Source of the DNA: Bacteroidales bacterium
Lineage (GTDB): Bacteria; Bacteroidota; Bacteroidia; Bacteroidales; F082
Reading direction: 5' to 3'
Length of the DNA stretch: 64,000 nt
NCBI GenBank assembly: GCA_900769945.1
Contig: CAAGIO010000010.1
Location: 3,024-67,023 of the forward strand
Under the pieces are notes generated by a model. It did not search any database. It saw only the letters and a program-made list of their open reading frames with translations, and was not told the origin of the DNA. The translations under genes and the position numbers were made by a program. Positions 1 to 8,422 of the stretch are shown piece after piece (the first letter of the stretch is position 1; each line of letters opens with the position of its first letter).

Positions 1-106
1 TATAAACCGATGATATTATTTGACTTATCACCGACGGGATGGCGTATGCAAGCAGCAGTGCTCCTATCCCTTTTGTCTCAAGTTCTTTTGTCTTGTCAAT
101 CTGCAT
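1..106 (-). CDS. MATE family efflux transporter, N-terminal fragment cut by window edge
   Basis: Only the first 35 codons are inside the window; the rest lies beyond the left edge. The protein begins MQIDKTKELETKGIGALLL and continues with a hydrophobic stretch AYAIPSVISQIISSVY. This is the characteristic start of MATE (multidrug and toxin extrusion) transporters: a short charged lead, KELxTKxIGxLLL, then the first membrane helix with a conserved proline. Members of the family exchange Na+ or H+ for drugs or metabolites across the inner membrane. The ATG lies 4 bases after the stop of the upstream Gfo/Idh/MocA gene, so it is probably the last visible gene of the tatA-led operon. The substrate cannot be judged from this fragment. 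Confidence 0.82.
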   Translation of the reverse strand, partial: MQIDKTKELETKGIGALLLAYAIPSVISQIISSVY

Positions 107-110
107 AATA

Positions 111-1232
111 CTATTCTTTCAAAAGTCCATAACCATTTTTCATTCTCCTGCGTCTTTCAAGAATCTCGTCAAGCTCGTCCTCTGTCCCTATGCAAGGCGG
201 GTTATTTCTCATTGCGTCTTCATACATTCTCCATGACATCTCTGATGCCACCACGCTGTCGTGCACGGTAGGCAGTCCAAGGTTTTCACCTGCCATCACC
301 GATTTTGCGAAGACATCAAGCATCACGTCAAGGTTTTTATCGGTATAAGGCTTGTCCTCAACCACCGTCTGCGTCACACCATGCACCGACACCCTTGCAT
401 GGCAGTTTTTCACATCGATATCGATATGTGCAACACCTTTGGTCCCGATGATATCGACATAGCAGTTATCCACTTGGTCCTTTGACATCTGCCCATAGTT
501 ATGTCCTTGGGTGATGTCGAACACCACGCCGTTCTTGAAAGTGCCATGGCAGTTCACCCACCACGGCTCCTTGTAGCTCCACATCCTCACCCCTACCGCA
601 TGCCATGTATCGTATTCGCTCTGCGCATACCAGCGTGCTATGTCAACATAATGCATTCCGCAGTCATGAAACGCTGGGCCTTCAGAATGGTGACCCTCCT
701 TCGGGGCAAGTCCAGGAGTAAGATGACACACCCGCACTATCGCGAGCTCGCCAATCTCTCCTTCCTTTATTAATTCGGCCACACGCAGATGGTACCAGAT
801 ATTTCGGTTCAGAAGGTTCACGGCCACAACATCTTGATAATCTTTCACAAGACCATCTATCTCCCTCTCTTGTTCAAGGCTCATGGCCACTGGCTTCTCT
901 GCAAAGACGTGCTTCCCGGTGAGAAGAGCCTTCTTGATATGCACATATCTCGAATCAGAGCTCTCACAGAGAAACACTGCATCAACGCTTTTGTCATTAA
1001 AGATGATGTCGGCATCGTTGACAAATGTGGCATTAGGCGCAATGGCCTCGCCCCGTTGACGCAGGTCGTTGTCTATATCACAAAGATACACAACATCATA
1101 AAAAGGGTTATTTACAATCTCCTTAAGATATTTGCGCCCCATTCGTCCGAGACCAATGATAGCAACACGAATCTTTCCCATTTTTGATGAATTACAACTA
1201 CGAAAGGCAACCGGCTCTGACGGAGAAGACAT
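111..1232 (-). CDS. Gfo/Idh/MocA family NAD(P)-dependent oxidoreductase
   Basis: The protein has the N-terminal Rossmann signature VAIIGLGRMGRKY, the EKPVAM segment whose lysine takes part in catalysis in this family, and a C-terminal alpha/beta domain with HDCGMHYVDIARWY, where active-site Asp/His residues normally lie. Family members oxidise or reduce sugars, inositols and related polyols. The ATG at 1232 overlaps the stop of the DUF1080 gene (TGATG), which favours translational coupling. A second ATG at 1181 begins MGKIRVAIIG, immediately before the fold, and could be the true start because the first 17 residues look unstructured. There is no twin-arginine signal, so this member should be cytoplasmic. 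Pairing with a DUF1080 protein suggests 3-keto-sugar chemistry; the substrate is unknown. Confidence 0.88.
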   Translation of the reverse strand: MSSPSEPVAFRSCNSSKMGKIRVAIIGLGRMGRKYLKEIVNNPFYDVVYLCDIDNDLRQRGEAIAPNATFVNDADIIFNDKSVDAVFLCESSDSRYVHIKKALLTGKHVFAEKPVAMSLEQEREIDGLVKDYQDVVAVNLLNRNIWYHLRVAELIKEGEIGELAIVRVCHLTPGLAPKEGHHSEGPAFHDCGMHYVDIARWYAQSEYDTWHAVGVRMWSYKEPWWVNCHGTFKNGVVFDITQGHNYGQMSKDQVDNCYVDIIGTKGVAHIDIDVKNCHARVSVHGVTQTVVEDKPYTDKNLDVMLDVFAKSVMAGENLGLPTVHDSVVASEMSWRMYEDAMRNNPPCIGTEDELDEILERRRRMKNGYGLLKE

Positions 1233-1966
1233 CAGTTCAGTTCCTTCACCTTAATATTTCTAAACCACACCTCACCGCCATGATAGCGAAGGCCGATGTA
1301 TCCGTCATTGTTTCCGGCGCCGTTGATATTCAAATGGTTAAGCATCTCATCATCGGCACCATTCTCCTTAAGCGTCTCTATCAACTGTGGAGACATGAGG
1401 TTATATTGCAGAGCGATATTCCCATTCAGGTAATGAATCACAGTGCCTTTGTAGCACAATATCTTACCTGTGTTCCACTCGCCAGCCTTGTACGCATCAT
1501 TTATCACGGGGGCTACTATGCCGCAGAGAGAGGCGTTCTTCACCCTATCGTCAGGGGACGATTTCTCATCTCCAACAATCTGATATTCAAGGGATAGAAT
1601 CTCCGATGGGCTCTTGTCCAGCATCTTTCCAAGATAGAAGACGCCAGAGTTAGCGTTATCGGCACATTTCCAATCGAACACCAGTTCAAAGTTATTAAAT
1701 TTCTTATCAAAGAAGATGTCGTTACCTTTGGCTGCTGCGTCCGCCTTCGACTTTAAGCACCCGTCCTCAGCCGTCCACACCGGAGGCACCCCATCGTTGC
1801 CGCAGCCCTTCCAGCCAGACAACGACACTCCGTCGAACAGAGGGCTGTAGCTGTCGTATGTCTCCGCTACCTTCTGTCCACCCTTGTCCACGTCTTCGCA
1901 AGAGACGAGTGCGGACGTCAACATCATGACGCAAAAAAACCTAAAAAAGACCTTCAACTTATTCAT
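1232..1966 (-). CDS. DUF1080 (3-keto-disaccharide hydrolase family) lipoprotein
   Basis: The N-terminus MNKLKVFFRFFCVMMLTSAL ends in a lipobox (ALVSC then Glu), so the protein should be exported and lipidated. The mature part carries DUF1080 features: YSPLFDGVSLSGWKG near the start, NSGVFYLG in the middle, then LEYQIVGD, in a concanavalin-like beta-sandwich fold. Family members cleave glycosides already oxidised at C3. I place the start at 1966, whose ATG overlaps the tatC stop by 8 bases; in-frame ATGs at 1972 and 1984 would add a few residues and increase the overlap. The neighbouring Gfo/Idh/MocA gene could act on the 3-keto product. Family assignment is firm; the substrate is inference. 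Confidence 0.85.
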   Translation of the reverse strand: MNKLKVFFRFFCVMMLTSALVSCEDVDKGGQKVAETYDSYSPLFDGVSLSGWKGCGNDGVPPVWTAEDGCLKSKADAAAKGNDIFFDKKFNNFELVFDWKCADNANSGVFYLGKMLDKSPSEILSLEYQIVGDEKSSPDDRVKNASLCGIVAPVINDAYKAGEWNTGKILCYKGTVIHYLNGNIALQYNLMSPQLIETLKENGADDEMLNHLNINGAGNNDGYIGLRYHGGEVWFRNIKVKELN

Positions 1967-2783
1967 ATCCATACATTTTTTCAACTTTCTTAGCTATTGA
2001 GATACTATATTCGTAGAGGATATAGAAAGGGACGAAGATGAGGAGCTGGCTCATCACATCGGGAGGCGTTATCATGGCAGACAGCACGAGAAGCACCACT
2101 GCTGCGATCTTCCTGTTCTTACGAAGCCAGCCTGACGACACCAGCCCTATTGAAGCGAGGAGCCGCACAAGCAGAGGCAGCTGGAACACCATTCCGCCAG
2201 CGAGGCACACCCCTGTCACTGTGCCGACGTATGAAGCCACGTCGATGATATTGTCAATATCCACATTCGCCTCATAGTTGACAAGGAAACTAACGCCCAC
2301 AGGTGCTATTATGAAATAGCTGAACGACACACCGAGGAAGAACCAGAACACAATCTTCCAGACGATACGCCGGCAATATCTGCGGACATCTTTCGACAGG
2401 GCAGGCCTGACAAACCCCCACAGCTGGCTGATGAAGTATGGGAACGCCAATATCAACGCGCCAATGGCCGAGGTCTTGATATGGAGCATAAACTGACCGG
2501 CCATCTTCACGTTATACATCTGAACCGGGTTGGCGTTAAGACCGAGCGACTGCACACCCGTTGCGTCCGACAGCAATGCGAACAGCCTGTTAGTGATGAA
2601 ATCAGGCTTTGACGGAAAGAAGACAATGTCAAGGATAAGTCCCTTGAAAAACACGAACAAGACAAGGAACAGCACAAGGAACGCCACGCCCATGTGCAGA
2701 ATCACCTTCCTTAATTCCTCAAGATGCTCGCCAAACGACATCTCGACATCTTGCGTGTCCTCCGCCTTATCCTTCTTTGCCAT
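1959..2783 (-). CDS. tatC: Sec-independent protein translocase TatC
   Basis: This is the multi-spanning receptor subunit of the twin-arginine translocase, which recognises RR signal peptides of folded proteins at the inner membrane. The cytoplasmic N-terminus has MSFGEHLEELRKVILH, the conserved HLxELRxR-type motif of TatC. Hydrophobic segments follow (starting GVAFLVLFLVLFVFF), with LILAFPYFISQLWGFVRPAL in the middle and VLSAMITPPDVMSQLLI before the last helices, all family hallmarks. Length (274 residues) is normal for Bacteroidota, with a larger first periplasmic loop than in E. coli. It sits 8 bases downstream of tatA. No tatB is visible, as is usual in this phylum, where one TatA-type protein serves both roles. 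Confidence 0.97.
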   Translation of the reverse strand: MAKKDKAEDTQDVEMSFGEHLEELRKVILHMGVAFLVLFLVLFVFFKGLILDIVFFPSKPDFITNRLFALLSDATGVQSLGLNANPVQMYNVKMAGQFMLHIKTSAIGALILAFPYFISQLWGFVRPALSKDVRRYCRRIVWKIVFWFFLGVSFSYFIIAPVGVSFLVNYEANVDIDNIIDVASYVGTVTGVCLAGGMVFQLPLLVRLLASIGLVSSGWLRKNRKIAAVVLLVLSAMITPPDVMSQLLIFVPFYILYEYSISIAKKVEKMYGYE

Positions 2784-2791
2784 CGCAAAGT

Positions 2792-2986
2792 TTAGTTTTC
2801 ATCTTTCTTCTCTTCTTTCTCTTTCTCATCGACAGGCTTGTCAATAGCGTCTTTAAACTCCCTTACGCCACGACCCATTCCTCGCATCAGCTCCGGAAGC
2901 TTCTTACCTCCGAAAAGCAGCAATATCACGAGGACAACGAGAAGTATCTCACCGGTACCGAAACCGCCTAAAAACAAAGTAGTCAT
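2792..2986 (-). CDS. tatA: Sec-independent protein translocase TatA
   Basis: A 64-residue protein with one N-terminal membrane helix (GEILLVVLVILLLF), the FGGKKLPELMRGMGRGVREF hinge and amphipathic helix diagnostic for TatA/TatE, and a highly charged tail rich in Glu and Lys. TatA oligomers form the transient pore for folded substrates delivered to TatC. It is the first gene of the operon; a -7 element TATCTTTG on the minus strand at 3004-3011 lies just upstream of its ATG. Confidence 0.97.
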   Translation of the reverse strand: MTTLFLGGFGTGEILLVVLVILLLFGGKKLPELMRGMGRGVREFKDAIDKPVDEKEKEEKKDEN

Positions 2987-3003
2987 ATCAAAATATTTTC
3001 CTG

Positions 3004-3011
3004 CAAAGATA
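3004..3011 (-). promoter_or_regulatory. -7 promoter element of the tatAC operon
   Basis: Minus-strand TATCTTTG matches the Bacteroidota -7 consensus TAnnTTTG and ends 17 bases upstream of the tatA ATG. No convincing -33 element was identified. Confidence 0.6.
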
Positions 3012-3034
3012 TAAAAAAACCTAAAGCGAACAAA

Positions 3035-6000
3035 CTAATTTTTCATTTCTTTCAACAGCTGCAATGCGTCGCCTACTCTCTCTATCACTTTGATTATCAA
3101 TATGTTTTTTCCATTCTGTTCTTTAAACATGCAGCGTTTGATATGGTAGGCGGCATAGGTGATGATGCTATTAAACACATCTGACTTGAAGTAGTCCGAC
3201 TCTTGGTCGGAGAGGAAATAGCACGTCATATCGTTATGTTTCAGCACAAGTTTCTCGAAGCCGAGGTCACGGGCGAGCCACCTGAGCCTTACGGTATTCA
3301 GCAGGTCGGCGGCTTGTTTTGGCAGTGGCCCGAATCTGTCTATCAGGTTATCAGTGAAGCGCATAAGACCCTCTTCGTTCTCTATATGGTCGAGTTCGTT
3401 ATAAAGGCTGATACGTTCGGCAGAGGAATCGACATAATCGGCGGGCAGCAGTATTTCGAGGTCTGACTCTATTGTGCATTCCCTGACGTATTGTCTCTCT
3501 GTCTCAGGACTATTGAACAGGTCTTTGAACTCGGTCTCTTTAAGTTCGAGTATAGCCTCATCGAGGATTTTATGGTAGGTCTCGAATCCGATATCGTTGA
3601 TGAAGCCGCTTTGTTCAGCTCCGAGGAGGTTGCCTGCGCCACGAATGTCGAGGTCGCGCATTGCGATATTGAAGCCGCTGCCGAGGTCGGAGAACTCCTC
3701 GAGGGCGCGGAGTCTTTTCTTCGCCTCATCGCTGAGCATGGGCAGTGGCGGCGTGAGGAGATAGCAGAAAGCCTTTTTGTTAGAGCGTCCCACGCGTCCA
3801 CGCAGCTGGTGCAGGTCGCTAAGGCCGAACTTGTGTGCGTCATTAATAATAATGGTGTTAGCGTTAGGGATGTCAAGGCCTGCCTCAATGATGGTGGTAG
3901 AGAGCAGCACATCGTACTTCCCGTCGATGAAGTCGAGCATGATCTTCTCAAGCTTCTCGCCCTCCATCTGTCCGTGTCCCACACCCACTTTCACTCCGGG
4001 CACGCAGTTGATGATGAAGTCATAGACCTCCATGATGTTTTGCACCCTGTTATGCACGAAGAACACCTGTCCGTCGCGTGCCAGTTCGTATTGGATAGCG
4101 TCCCTGATGATTTCGGGAGAGAACTGACGCAGCTCTGTATCAACGGGATACCTGTTTGGCGGCGGGGTGGTGATGACGCTCATGTCGCGTGCGCCCATCA
4201 TGGAGAACTGCAGAGTGCGCGGGATAGGCGTCGCCGTAAGGGTAAGGGTATCGACATTTGTCTTCATCTGCTTCAGCTTCTCCTTGGCCGACACCCCGAA
4301 CTTCTGCTCCTCATCAATGATAAGCAGTCCGAGGTCTTTAAACTCAACATCTTTCCCTATAATCCTATGAGTACCAATAAGAATATCGACATTGCCGGCC
4401 TTCACCTCCTGCAGCGTCTTCTTCTGTTCCTTGGCAGTCTTGAAGCGGTTCATATAGTCGATAGTGACGGGGAAACCTTTAAGTCTGTTGACGAAGGTGT
4501 TGAAATGCTGAAGGGCGAGCACTGTTGTAGGGACGAGCACCGCCACCTGTTTGGAGTCGCACACCGCCTTGAACGCCGCACGTATGGCTACCTCGGTCTT
4601 CCCGAACCCCACATCGCCGCACACGAGGCGGTCCATAGGATTAGGCTTCTCCATGTCGCGTTTCACATCGATGGTGGCCTTCAGCTGGTCGGGGGTGTCC
4701 TCATACATGAACGACGCCTCAAGCTCCATCTGAAGATAGGTGTCGGGCATAAACTGGAACCCTTCCGAGTTCTTCCTTTCCGCATAAAGCTTTATCAACT
4801 CCCTCGCTATATCCTTCACCTTGCTCTTCGTCTTCGCCTTCAACTTGTTCCATGCGTTTGAACCGAGCTTGCTTAACGAAGGCTCCGAGCCGTCTTTACT
4901 CGAATATTTCGAGATGCGGTGCAAAGAATGAATGCTGATATACAGCAAGTCGCCATTCTGATACACAATTCTCAACGCCTCCTGCTGTTTGCCATGGTTA
5001 TCAATGGTTTCCAAGCCATCAAAGCGTCCAATGCCATGGTCTATATGCGTCACATAATCGCCCGGCTTCAAGTCATACAGCTCCTTTATCGTCAACGCCT
5101 GACTGCTGCTGAAGCCTTCACGGAGATGAAAACGATGGTATCTCTCAAAAATCTGGTGGTCAGTGAAACAGCAGATTTTCAAATCATTATCGATAAAGCC
5201 CTCTTTCACTGAAAAAAGCACGGGCACGAAATCGGTATGCGTCTCATCTTGATGCTGAATATCGTTAAGAATGCTCTGTATCCTCTCAAGCTGCTTCTGG
5301 CTCTCCGACATGAAGAAGACCTTGTATCCTCTGTCTTTCAAAGAGTTAAGACTATTTTGAAGCATCTCGAAATTCTTATTGAAAGAAGGTTGTTTAGTAG
5401 TGTTGAACCTCACGACTTCTTTCCCTGACGGGTCGGAGAAGACATCAAACGATACTGTCCTAAACTGTAATGTCTGGGACATCAGTTCATCGCCTTGGGC
5501 AAACAGTTTTTCGGGAGCCGCCAGCTGTTCATCATCAGAGGAATTATACGTTTTTACAGCCTTATCATATTCAGAATCAATCCGTTCCTTGAGATAATCT
5601 GTTTCTTCCATCCAAAGCACGGTATCATTAGGAAGATATTGCAGTATTGACTCTCTCTCTTCGGAAATAGAGTGGTCTTGAACATTCGGCAGCAGCACAA
5701 TACGCTGCATATTCTCTATTGAGAGCTGGTCGATGGGGTTGAAGGAGCGAATAGACTCCACCTCGTCGAAGTCGAATACGATACGATAAGGGTAATCGTT
5801 AGCGAATGAGAACACGTCAACGATGCCGCCTCTGACTGCGAATTGTCCCGGCTCGACGACGAAATCGACATGCTCGAAGTTAAGCTCCAAGAGAGCGTCG
5901 GTCACGAAATCAAGGTCCACCTTTTCTCTCACACTCAGCTTCAGCATCTTGTCGCTCAACGCCTTACGTGTCACTATCCTCTCACTCAGAGCTTCGGGAT

Positions 6001-6385
6001 ACGACACCACCATGGTCTTTCGTTCAGATGAGGAGAAACGCTGCAGCACCTCAACCCTTGACAAGATATAGGTGTTGTCGGGTTTTTCAGGCTCGTACGG
6101 ACGCTTGTATGATGTTGGATAGAAAAGAATCATCTTCTTAGAGTAATCCATCTCCCTCTCTCCAAAGAGGTTCTCAAGGTCGTTATAGAAATAGGCCGCG
6201 CTCTCCTTATCGGGACATACAAGAAAATGACGGCCTCCCATCTTCTTAAAGACAGAGGCTGCCACCATAGATTTTGCCGAGCCAACGATGCCATCGCAAA
6301 AGACATCTTTCTTATTGCCTAAATAATCAATAACTTGAGCAACGCGCTCATCATTATAATAATATGATATAGGTTCTTCTTTCAT
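3035..6385 (-). CDS. mfd: Transcription-repair coupling factor Mfd
   Basis: Mfd is a DNA translocase that removes RNA polymerase stalled at lesions and recruits UvrA. The protein shows the N-terminal UvrB-like region, an RNA-polymerase-binding CarD-like segment (LYDLKPGDYVTHIDHGIGRF), a superfamily 2 motor with Walker A GDVGFGKTEVAIRAAFKA and DEEQKFGV as the DExQ box, TATPIPRTLQFSMMGARD as motif III, and the C-terminal TRCF domain. Its length, about 1,116 residues, is normal. The start is set at the ATG at 6385 (MKEEPISYYYN); an in-frame TTG at 6394 lies inside the promoter -7 element and is rejected. It diverges from dusB. Confidence 0.97.
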   Translation of the reverse strand: MKEEPISYYYNDERVAQVIDYLGNKKDVFCDGIVGSAKSMVAASVFKKMGGRHFLVCPDKESAAYFYNDLENLFGEREMDYSKKMILFYPTSYKRPYEPEKPDNTYILSRVEVLQRFSSSERKTMVVSYPEALSERIVTRKALSDKMLKLSVREKVDLDFVTDALLELNFEHVDFVVEPGQFAVRGGIVDVFSFANDYPYRIVFDFDEVESIRSFNPIDQLSIENMQRIVLLPNVQDHSISEERESILQYLPNDTVLWMEETDYLKERIDSEYDKAVKTYNSSDDEQLAAPEKLFAQGDELMSQTLQFRTVSFDVFSDPSGKEVVRFNTTKQPSFNKNFEMLQNSLNSLKDRGYKVFFMSESQKQLERIQSILNDIQHQDETHTDFVPVLFSVKEGFIDNDLKICCFTDHQIFERYHRFHLREGFSSSQALTIKELYDLKPGDYVTHIDHGIGRFDGLETIDNHGKQQEALRIVYQNGDLLYISIHSLHRISKYSSKDGSEPSLSKLGSNAWNKLKAKTKSKVKDIARELIKLYAERKNSEGFQFMPDTYLQMELEASFMYEDTPDQLKATIDVKRDMEKPNPMDRLVCGDVGFGKTEVAIRAAFKAVCDSKQVAVLVPTTVLALQHFNTFVNRLKGFPVTIDYMNRFKTAKEQKKTLQEVKAGNVDILIGTHRIIGKDVEFKDLGLLIIDEEQKFGVSAKEKLKQMKTNVDTLTLTATPIPRTLQFSMMGARDMSVITTPPPNRYPVDTELRQFSPEIIRDAIQYELARDGQVFFVHNRVQNIMEVYDFIINCVPGVKVGVGHGQMEGEKLEKIMLDFIDGKYDVLLSTTIIEAGLDIPNANTIIINDAHKFGLSDLHQLRGRVGRSNKKAFCYLLTPPLPMLSDEAKKRLRALEEFSDLGSGFNIAMRDLDIRGAGNLLGAEQSGFINDIGFETYHKILDEAILELKETEFKDLFNSPETERQYVRECTIESDLEILLPADYVDSSAERISLYNELDHIENEEGLMRFTDNLIDRFGPLPKQAADLLNTVRLRWLARDLGFEKLVLKHNDMTCYFLSDQESDYFKSDVFNSIITYAAYHIKRCMFKEQNGKNILIIKVIERVGDALQLLKEMKN

Positions 6386-6391
6386 TTGCTG

Positions 6392-6399
6392 CAAAGATA
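6392..6399 (-). promoter_or_regulatory. -7 promoter element of mfd
   Basis: Minus-strand TATCTTTG ends 6 bases before the mfd ATG, so the transcript would be leaderless or have only a few leader bases. Confidence 0.6.
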
Positions 6400-6412
6400 C
6401 GTTTTTTTTTCA

Positions 6413-6420
6413 TATTTTTG
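6413..6420 (+). promoter_or_regulatory. -7 promoter element of dusB
   Basis: Plus-strand TATTTTTG matches the TAnnTTTG consensus and ends 4 bases before the dusB ATG at 6425, predicting a leaderless mRNA. It sits back to back with the mfd promoter. Confidence 0.6.
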
Positions 6421-6424
6421 CGGA

Positions 6425-7399
6425 ATGAAAATTGCCAATCTCACATTCGACCACTACCCGTTACTTTTAGCACCCATGGAAGGTGTCACGGACCCGCCGT
6501 TCAGGCATATCTGCAAGGAACACGGTGCCGACATTGTTTATTCCGAGTTCATCTCTGCTGACGGTCTGATACGCGATGCGGTGAAGAGTATCAATAAGTT
6601 AAGACATACTAACGATGAGCGTCCGTTTGGCGTGCAGATTTTTGGGAACGCGGTGGAGCCTATGGTTGAGGCTGCGCTTTATGCCGAGAGATACAGTCCC
6701 GACATCATTGACATCAACTTCGGGTGTCCGGTGAAAAAAGTCGCCTCAAAGGGTGCTGGTTCCGGGATAATGAACGACATTCCGAAGATGGTCGCCATCA
6801 CCGACGCGGTGGTGAGGGCGGTGAAGACACCTGTGACAGTGAAGACGAGGTTAGGGTACGACAGCGAGCACAAGGACATTGTGGAGATAGCGGAGCGGCT
6901 GCAAGACGTTGGTATTCAGGCGTTAACCATCCATGGACGGCTGCGCACCACGAAATGGGGCGAGCCAGCAGACTGGACGCTCATCGGGGAGGTGAAGAAC
7001 AACCCACGCATGACGATACCGATAATAGGCAACGGCGACGTCATTGACGGCAAGACAGCTAAACACTTCAAAGACACCTACGGCGTCGATGGCCTGATGA
7101 TAGGACGCGCCACCTACGGCAACCCTTGGATTTTCAAGGAGATACACGAATATCTCGAAAACGGCATCACCATAGCACCGCCATCAGTAGAGGAAAGAGC
7201 GAGCGTTGCAAAGAGACATCTCATAGACTCACTAAACTATAAGGAAGAACGTCACGCCGTCATAGAGATGCGCAAACATTGGGGATTGTATTTCAAAGGG
7301 TTCCATAGCTTCAAACAATTCAAGATGCGACTGATGGAAGCTGCAACCGTTGATGAGGTCACCGCCATTGTTGACGAGATAAAACGTTATTACGAATAA
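6425..7399 (+). CDS. dusB: tRNA-dihydrouridine synthase DusB
   Basis: This flavoenzyme reduces specific uridines in the tRNA D-loop to dihydrouridine using FMN and NADPH. It shows the family start LLLAPMEGVTDPPFRHICKE, the active-site cysteine segment NFGCPVKKVASKGAGSGIM, the TIM-barrel strand VKTRLGYD, and the phosphate-binding segment PIIGNGDV...DGLMIGRATYGNPWIF. The length, 324 residues, matches DusB. I start at the ATG at 6425 (MKIANLTFD); the reading frame extends 39 bases further upstream, but that part overlaps both promoters and the mfd start. It ends one base before the stop of the convergent HAD gene. Confidence 0.95.
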   Translation: MKIANLTFDHYPLLLAPMEGVTDPPFRHICKEHGADIVYSEFISADGLIRDAVKSINKLRHTNDERPFGVQIFGNAVEPMVEAALYAERYSPDIIDINFGCPVKKVASKGAGSGIMNDIPKMVAITDAVVRAVKTPVTVKTRLGYDSEHKDIVEIAERLQDVGIQALTIHGRLRTTKWGEPADWTLIGEVKNNPRMTIPIIGNGDVIDGKTAKHFKDTYGVDGLMIGRATYGNPWIFKEIHEYLENGITIAPPSVEERASVAKRHLIDSLNYKEERHAVIEMRKHWGLYFKGFHSFKQFKMRLMEAATVDEVTAIVDEIKRYYE

Positions 7400-7400
7400 C

Positions 7401-8057
7401 TCAATCCACCTCGACATCGCCTTTTAAGTGGCCGTCCTCGAACAAATCGACTATCCTTGAGCCCATCTCAACCTTCAAGGTGTGTATGCCAAGTGAGCGG
7501 GCAGACTCGATATTCTCATCAGTATCATCAATAAACAAAGTCTGCTCCGGCAACATGTCATACGAATCCAACACAAAACGATATATGTCGGGGTCCGGCT
7601 TTGCGAGATGCAGGGCGAAAGAGAAGAACGCCTTATCGAAAAGGTTGTCAAACTCGCGATAGCCGTAACGCAGCTGAAGGTCGCGCACGAACATGTCGTA
7701 ATGAATCTCGTTGGTGTTGCTCAGCAGATAGACATGATAGTTTTGCTTCAACTGCTTGACCAGATTAATCCTTCTTTCGGGGATATCGTAGAGCATAGAG
7801 TTCCACATTTCGTCAAAAAAAGCGTCAGAAATGCTGATGTTAAGGTAATTTTTCACCTCCTCACGAAATGTCGAAGCCTTAATTATGCCCTTCTCAAAAC
7901 GTTTTACAATCTCTAAAAAAGCCGGTTCCTTCATCTTGTCAACGACAGAAAAACCCATCTTATTCATTTGATTAACAATAGCATAAGGGTCAATATCTAT
8001 AATGACACCACCGAAGTCGAAAACAATATTTCTAATATCTAAATTCTTTGCCAACAT
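7401..8057 (-). CDS. HAD superfamily hydrolase (YihX-like phosphatase)
   Basis: A 218-residue haloacid-dehalogenase-fold enzyme. Motif I is IVFDFGGVIIDID, with the nucleophile Asp in the DFGGV context typical of the HAD-IA subgroup; motif II is YLLSNTNEIH (Ser/Asn in the SNT position); the conserved Lys lies near LAKPDPDIY; motif IV is LFIDDTDENIESARSLGIH. These are all residues needed for phosphotransfer, so it should be an active small-molecule phosphatase; sugar phosphates are common substrates of relatives. It is a single-gene unit, convergent with dusB with a one-base gap. A weak promoter-like CAACTTTG on the minus strand near 8089-8096 lies upstream. Confidence 0.88.
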   Translation of the reverse strand: MLAKNLDIRNIVFDFGGVIIDIDPYAIVNQMNKMGFSVVDKMKEPAFLEIVKRFEKGIIKASTFREEVKNYLNISISDAFFDEMWNSMLYDIPERRINLVKQLKQNYHVYLLSNTNEIHYDMFVRDLQLRYGYREFDNLFDKAFFSFALHLAKPDPDIYRFVLDSYDMLPEQTLFIDDTDENIESARSLGIHTLKVEMGSRIVDLFEDGHLKGDVEVD

Positions 8058-8096
8058 TTTTTTTAATTTTTTTGTTTGTAATTCGCTGCAAAGTTG

Positions 8097-8104
8097 TATA
8101 TTTG
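8097..8104 (+). promoter_or_regulatory. -7 promoter element of the tRNA gene at 8151
   Basis: Plus-strand TATATTTG fits TAnnTTTG exactly and lies 46 bases upstream of the mature tRNA 5' end, leaving room for a short 5' leader removed by RNase P. Confidence 0.5.
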
Positions 8105-8150
8105 CAGTCGAAAAAACAAGGATAAAAGCAAAAATATTTTGCAGCGTCCG

Positions 8151-8224
8151 GCTCCTATAGCTCAGTCGGTTAGAGTAGCTGACTCATAATCAGTTGGTCC
8201 AAGGTTCAAGTCCTTGTGGGAGCA
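8151..8224 (+). tRNA. tRNA with CAT anticodon, probably tRNA-Ile2 (lysidine-modified) rather than elongator Met
   Basis: A full cloverleaf can be folded: acceptor GCTCCTA pairs with TGGGAGC, D-arm GCTC/GAGT, anticodon stem GCTGA/TCAGT with loop CTCATAA, and T-arm CAAGG/CCTTG around TTCAAGT. The discriminator base is A and CCA is not encoded (CCC follows). The anticodon is CAT. It is not the initiator, because the anticodon stem lacks three G-C pairs. The segments around CTCATAATC and TTGGTC, and the C4-G69 and C5-G68 pairs, resemble E. coli tRNA-Ile2, whose C34 is converted to lysidine by TilS to read AUA. Elongator Met is the alternative. Confidence 0.9.
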
Positions 8225-8232
8225 CCCAAGAA

Positions 8233-8284
8233 AGCCTCGCAACGCATTGTTTGACAATCTGTTACGAGGTTTTCTTTTTATTTT
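8233..8284 (+). terminator. Rho-independent terminator after the tRNA
   Basis: The arm AGCCTCGCAAC (8233-8243) pairs with GTTACGAGGTT (8261-8271), with one G-T wobble and one mismatch, and is followed by a T-rich run, 8270-8284. Confidence 0.7.
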
Positions 8285-8422
8285 CCTTTCTATAAAAACC
8301 AACGCGGCGATTCATTTTCATTCAAGTAAGGATAACAATGAAAGGTGCTCTTTGTTCAAAGATGTGTCATTTTTTCCTTTCAAGGCATGAGATAATATCG
8401 GCAGTGTTGGCGTAATTTTTTG

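Noticed and set aside
3491..4861. Long open frame on the plus strand inside mfd (about 456 codons)
   Set aside because: It is exactly antisense to the conserved helicase region of mfd, lacks its own promoter and resembles no protein family; mfd motifs explain the sequence.
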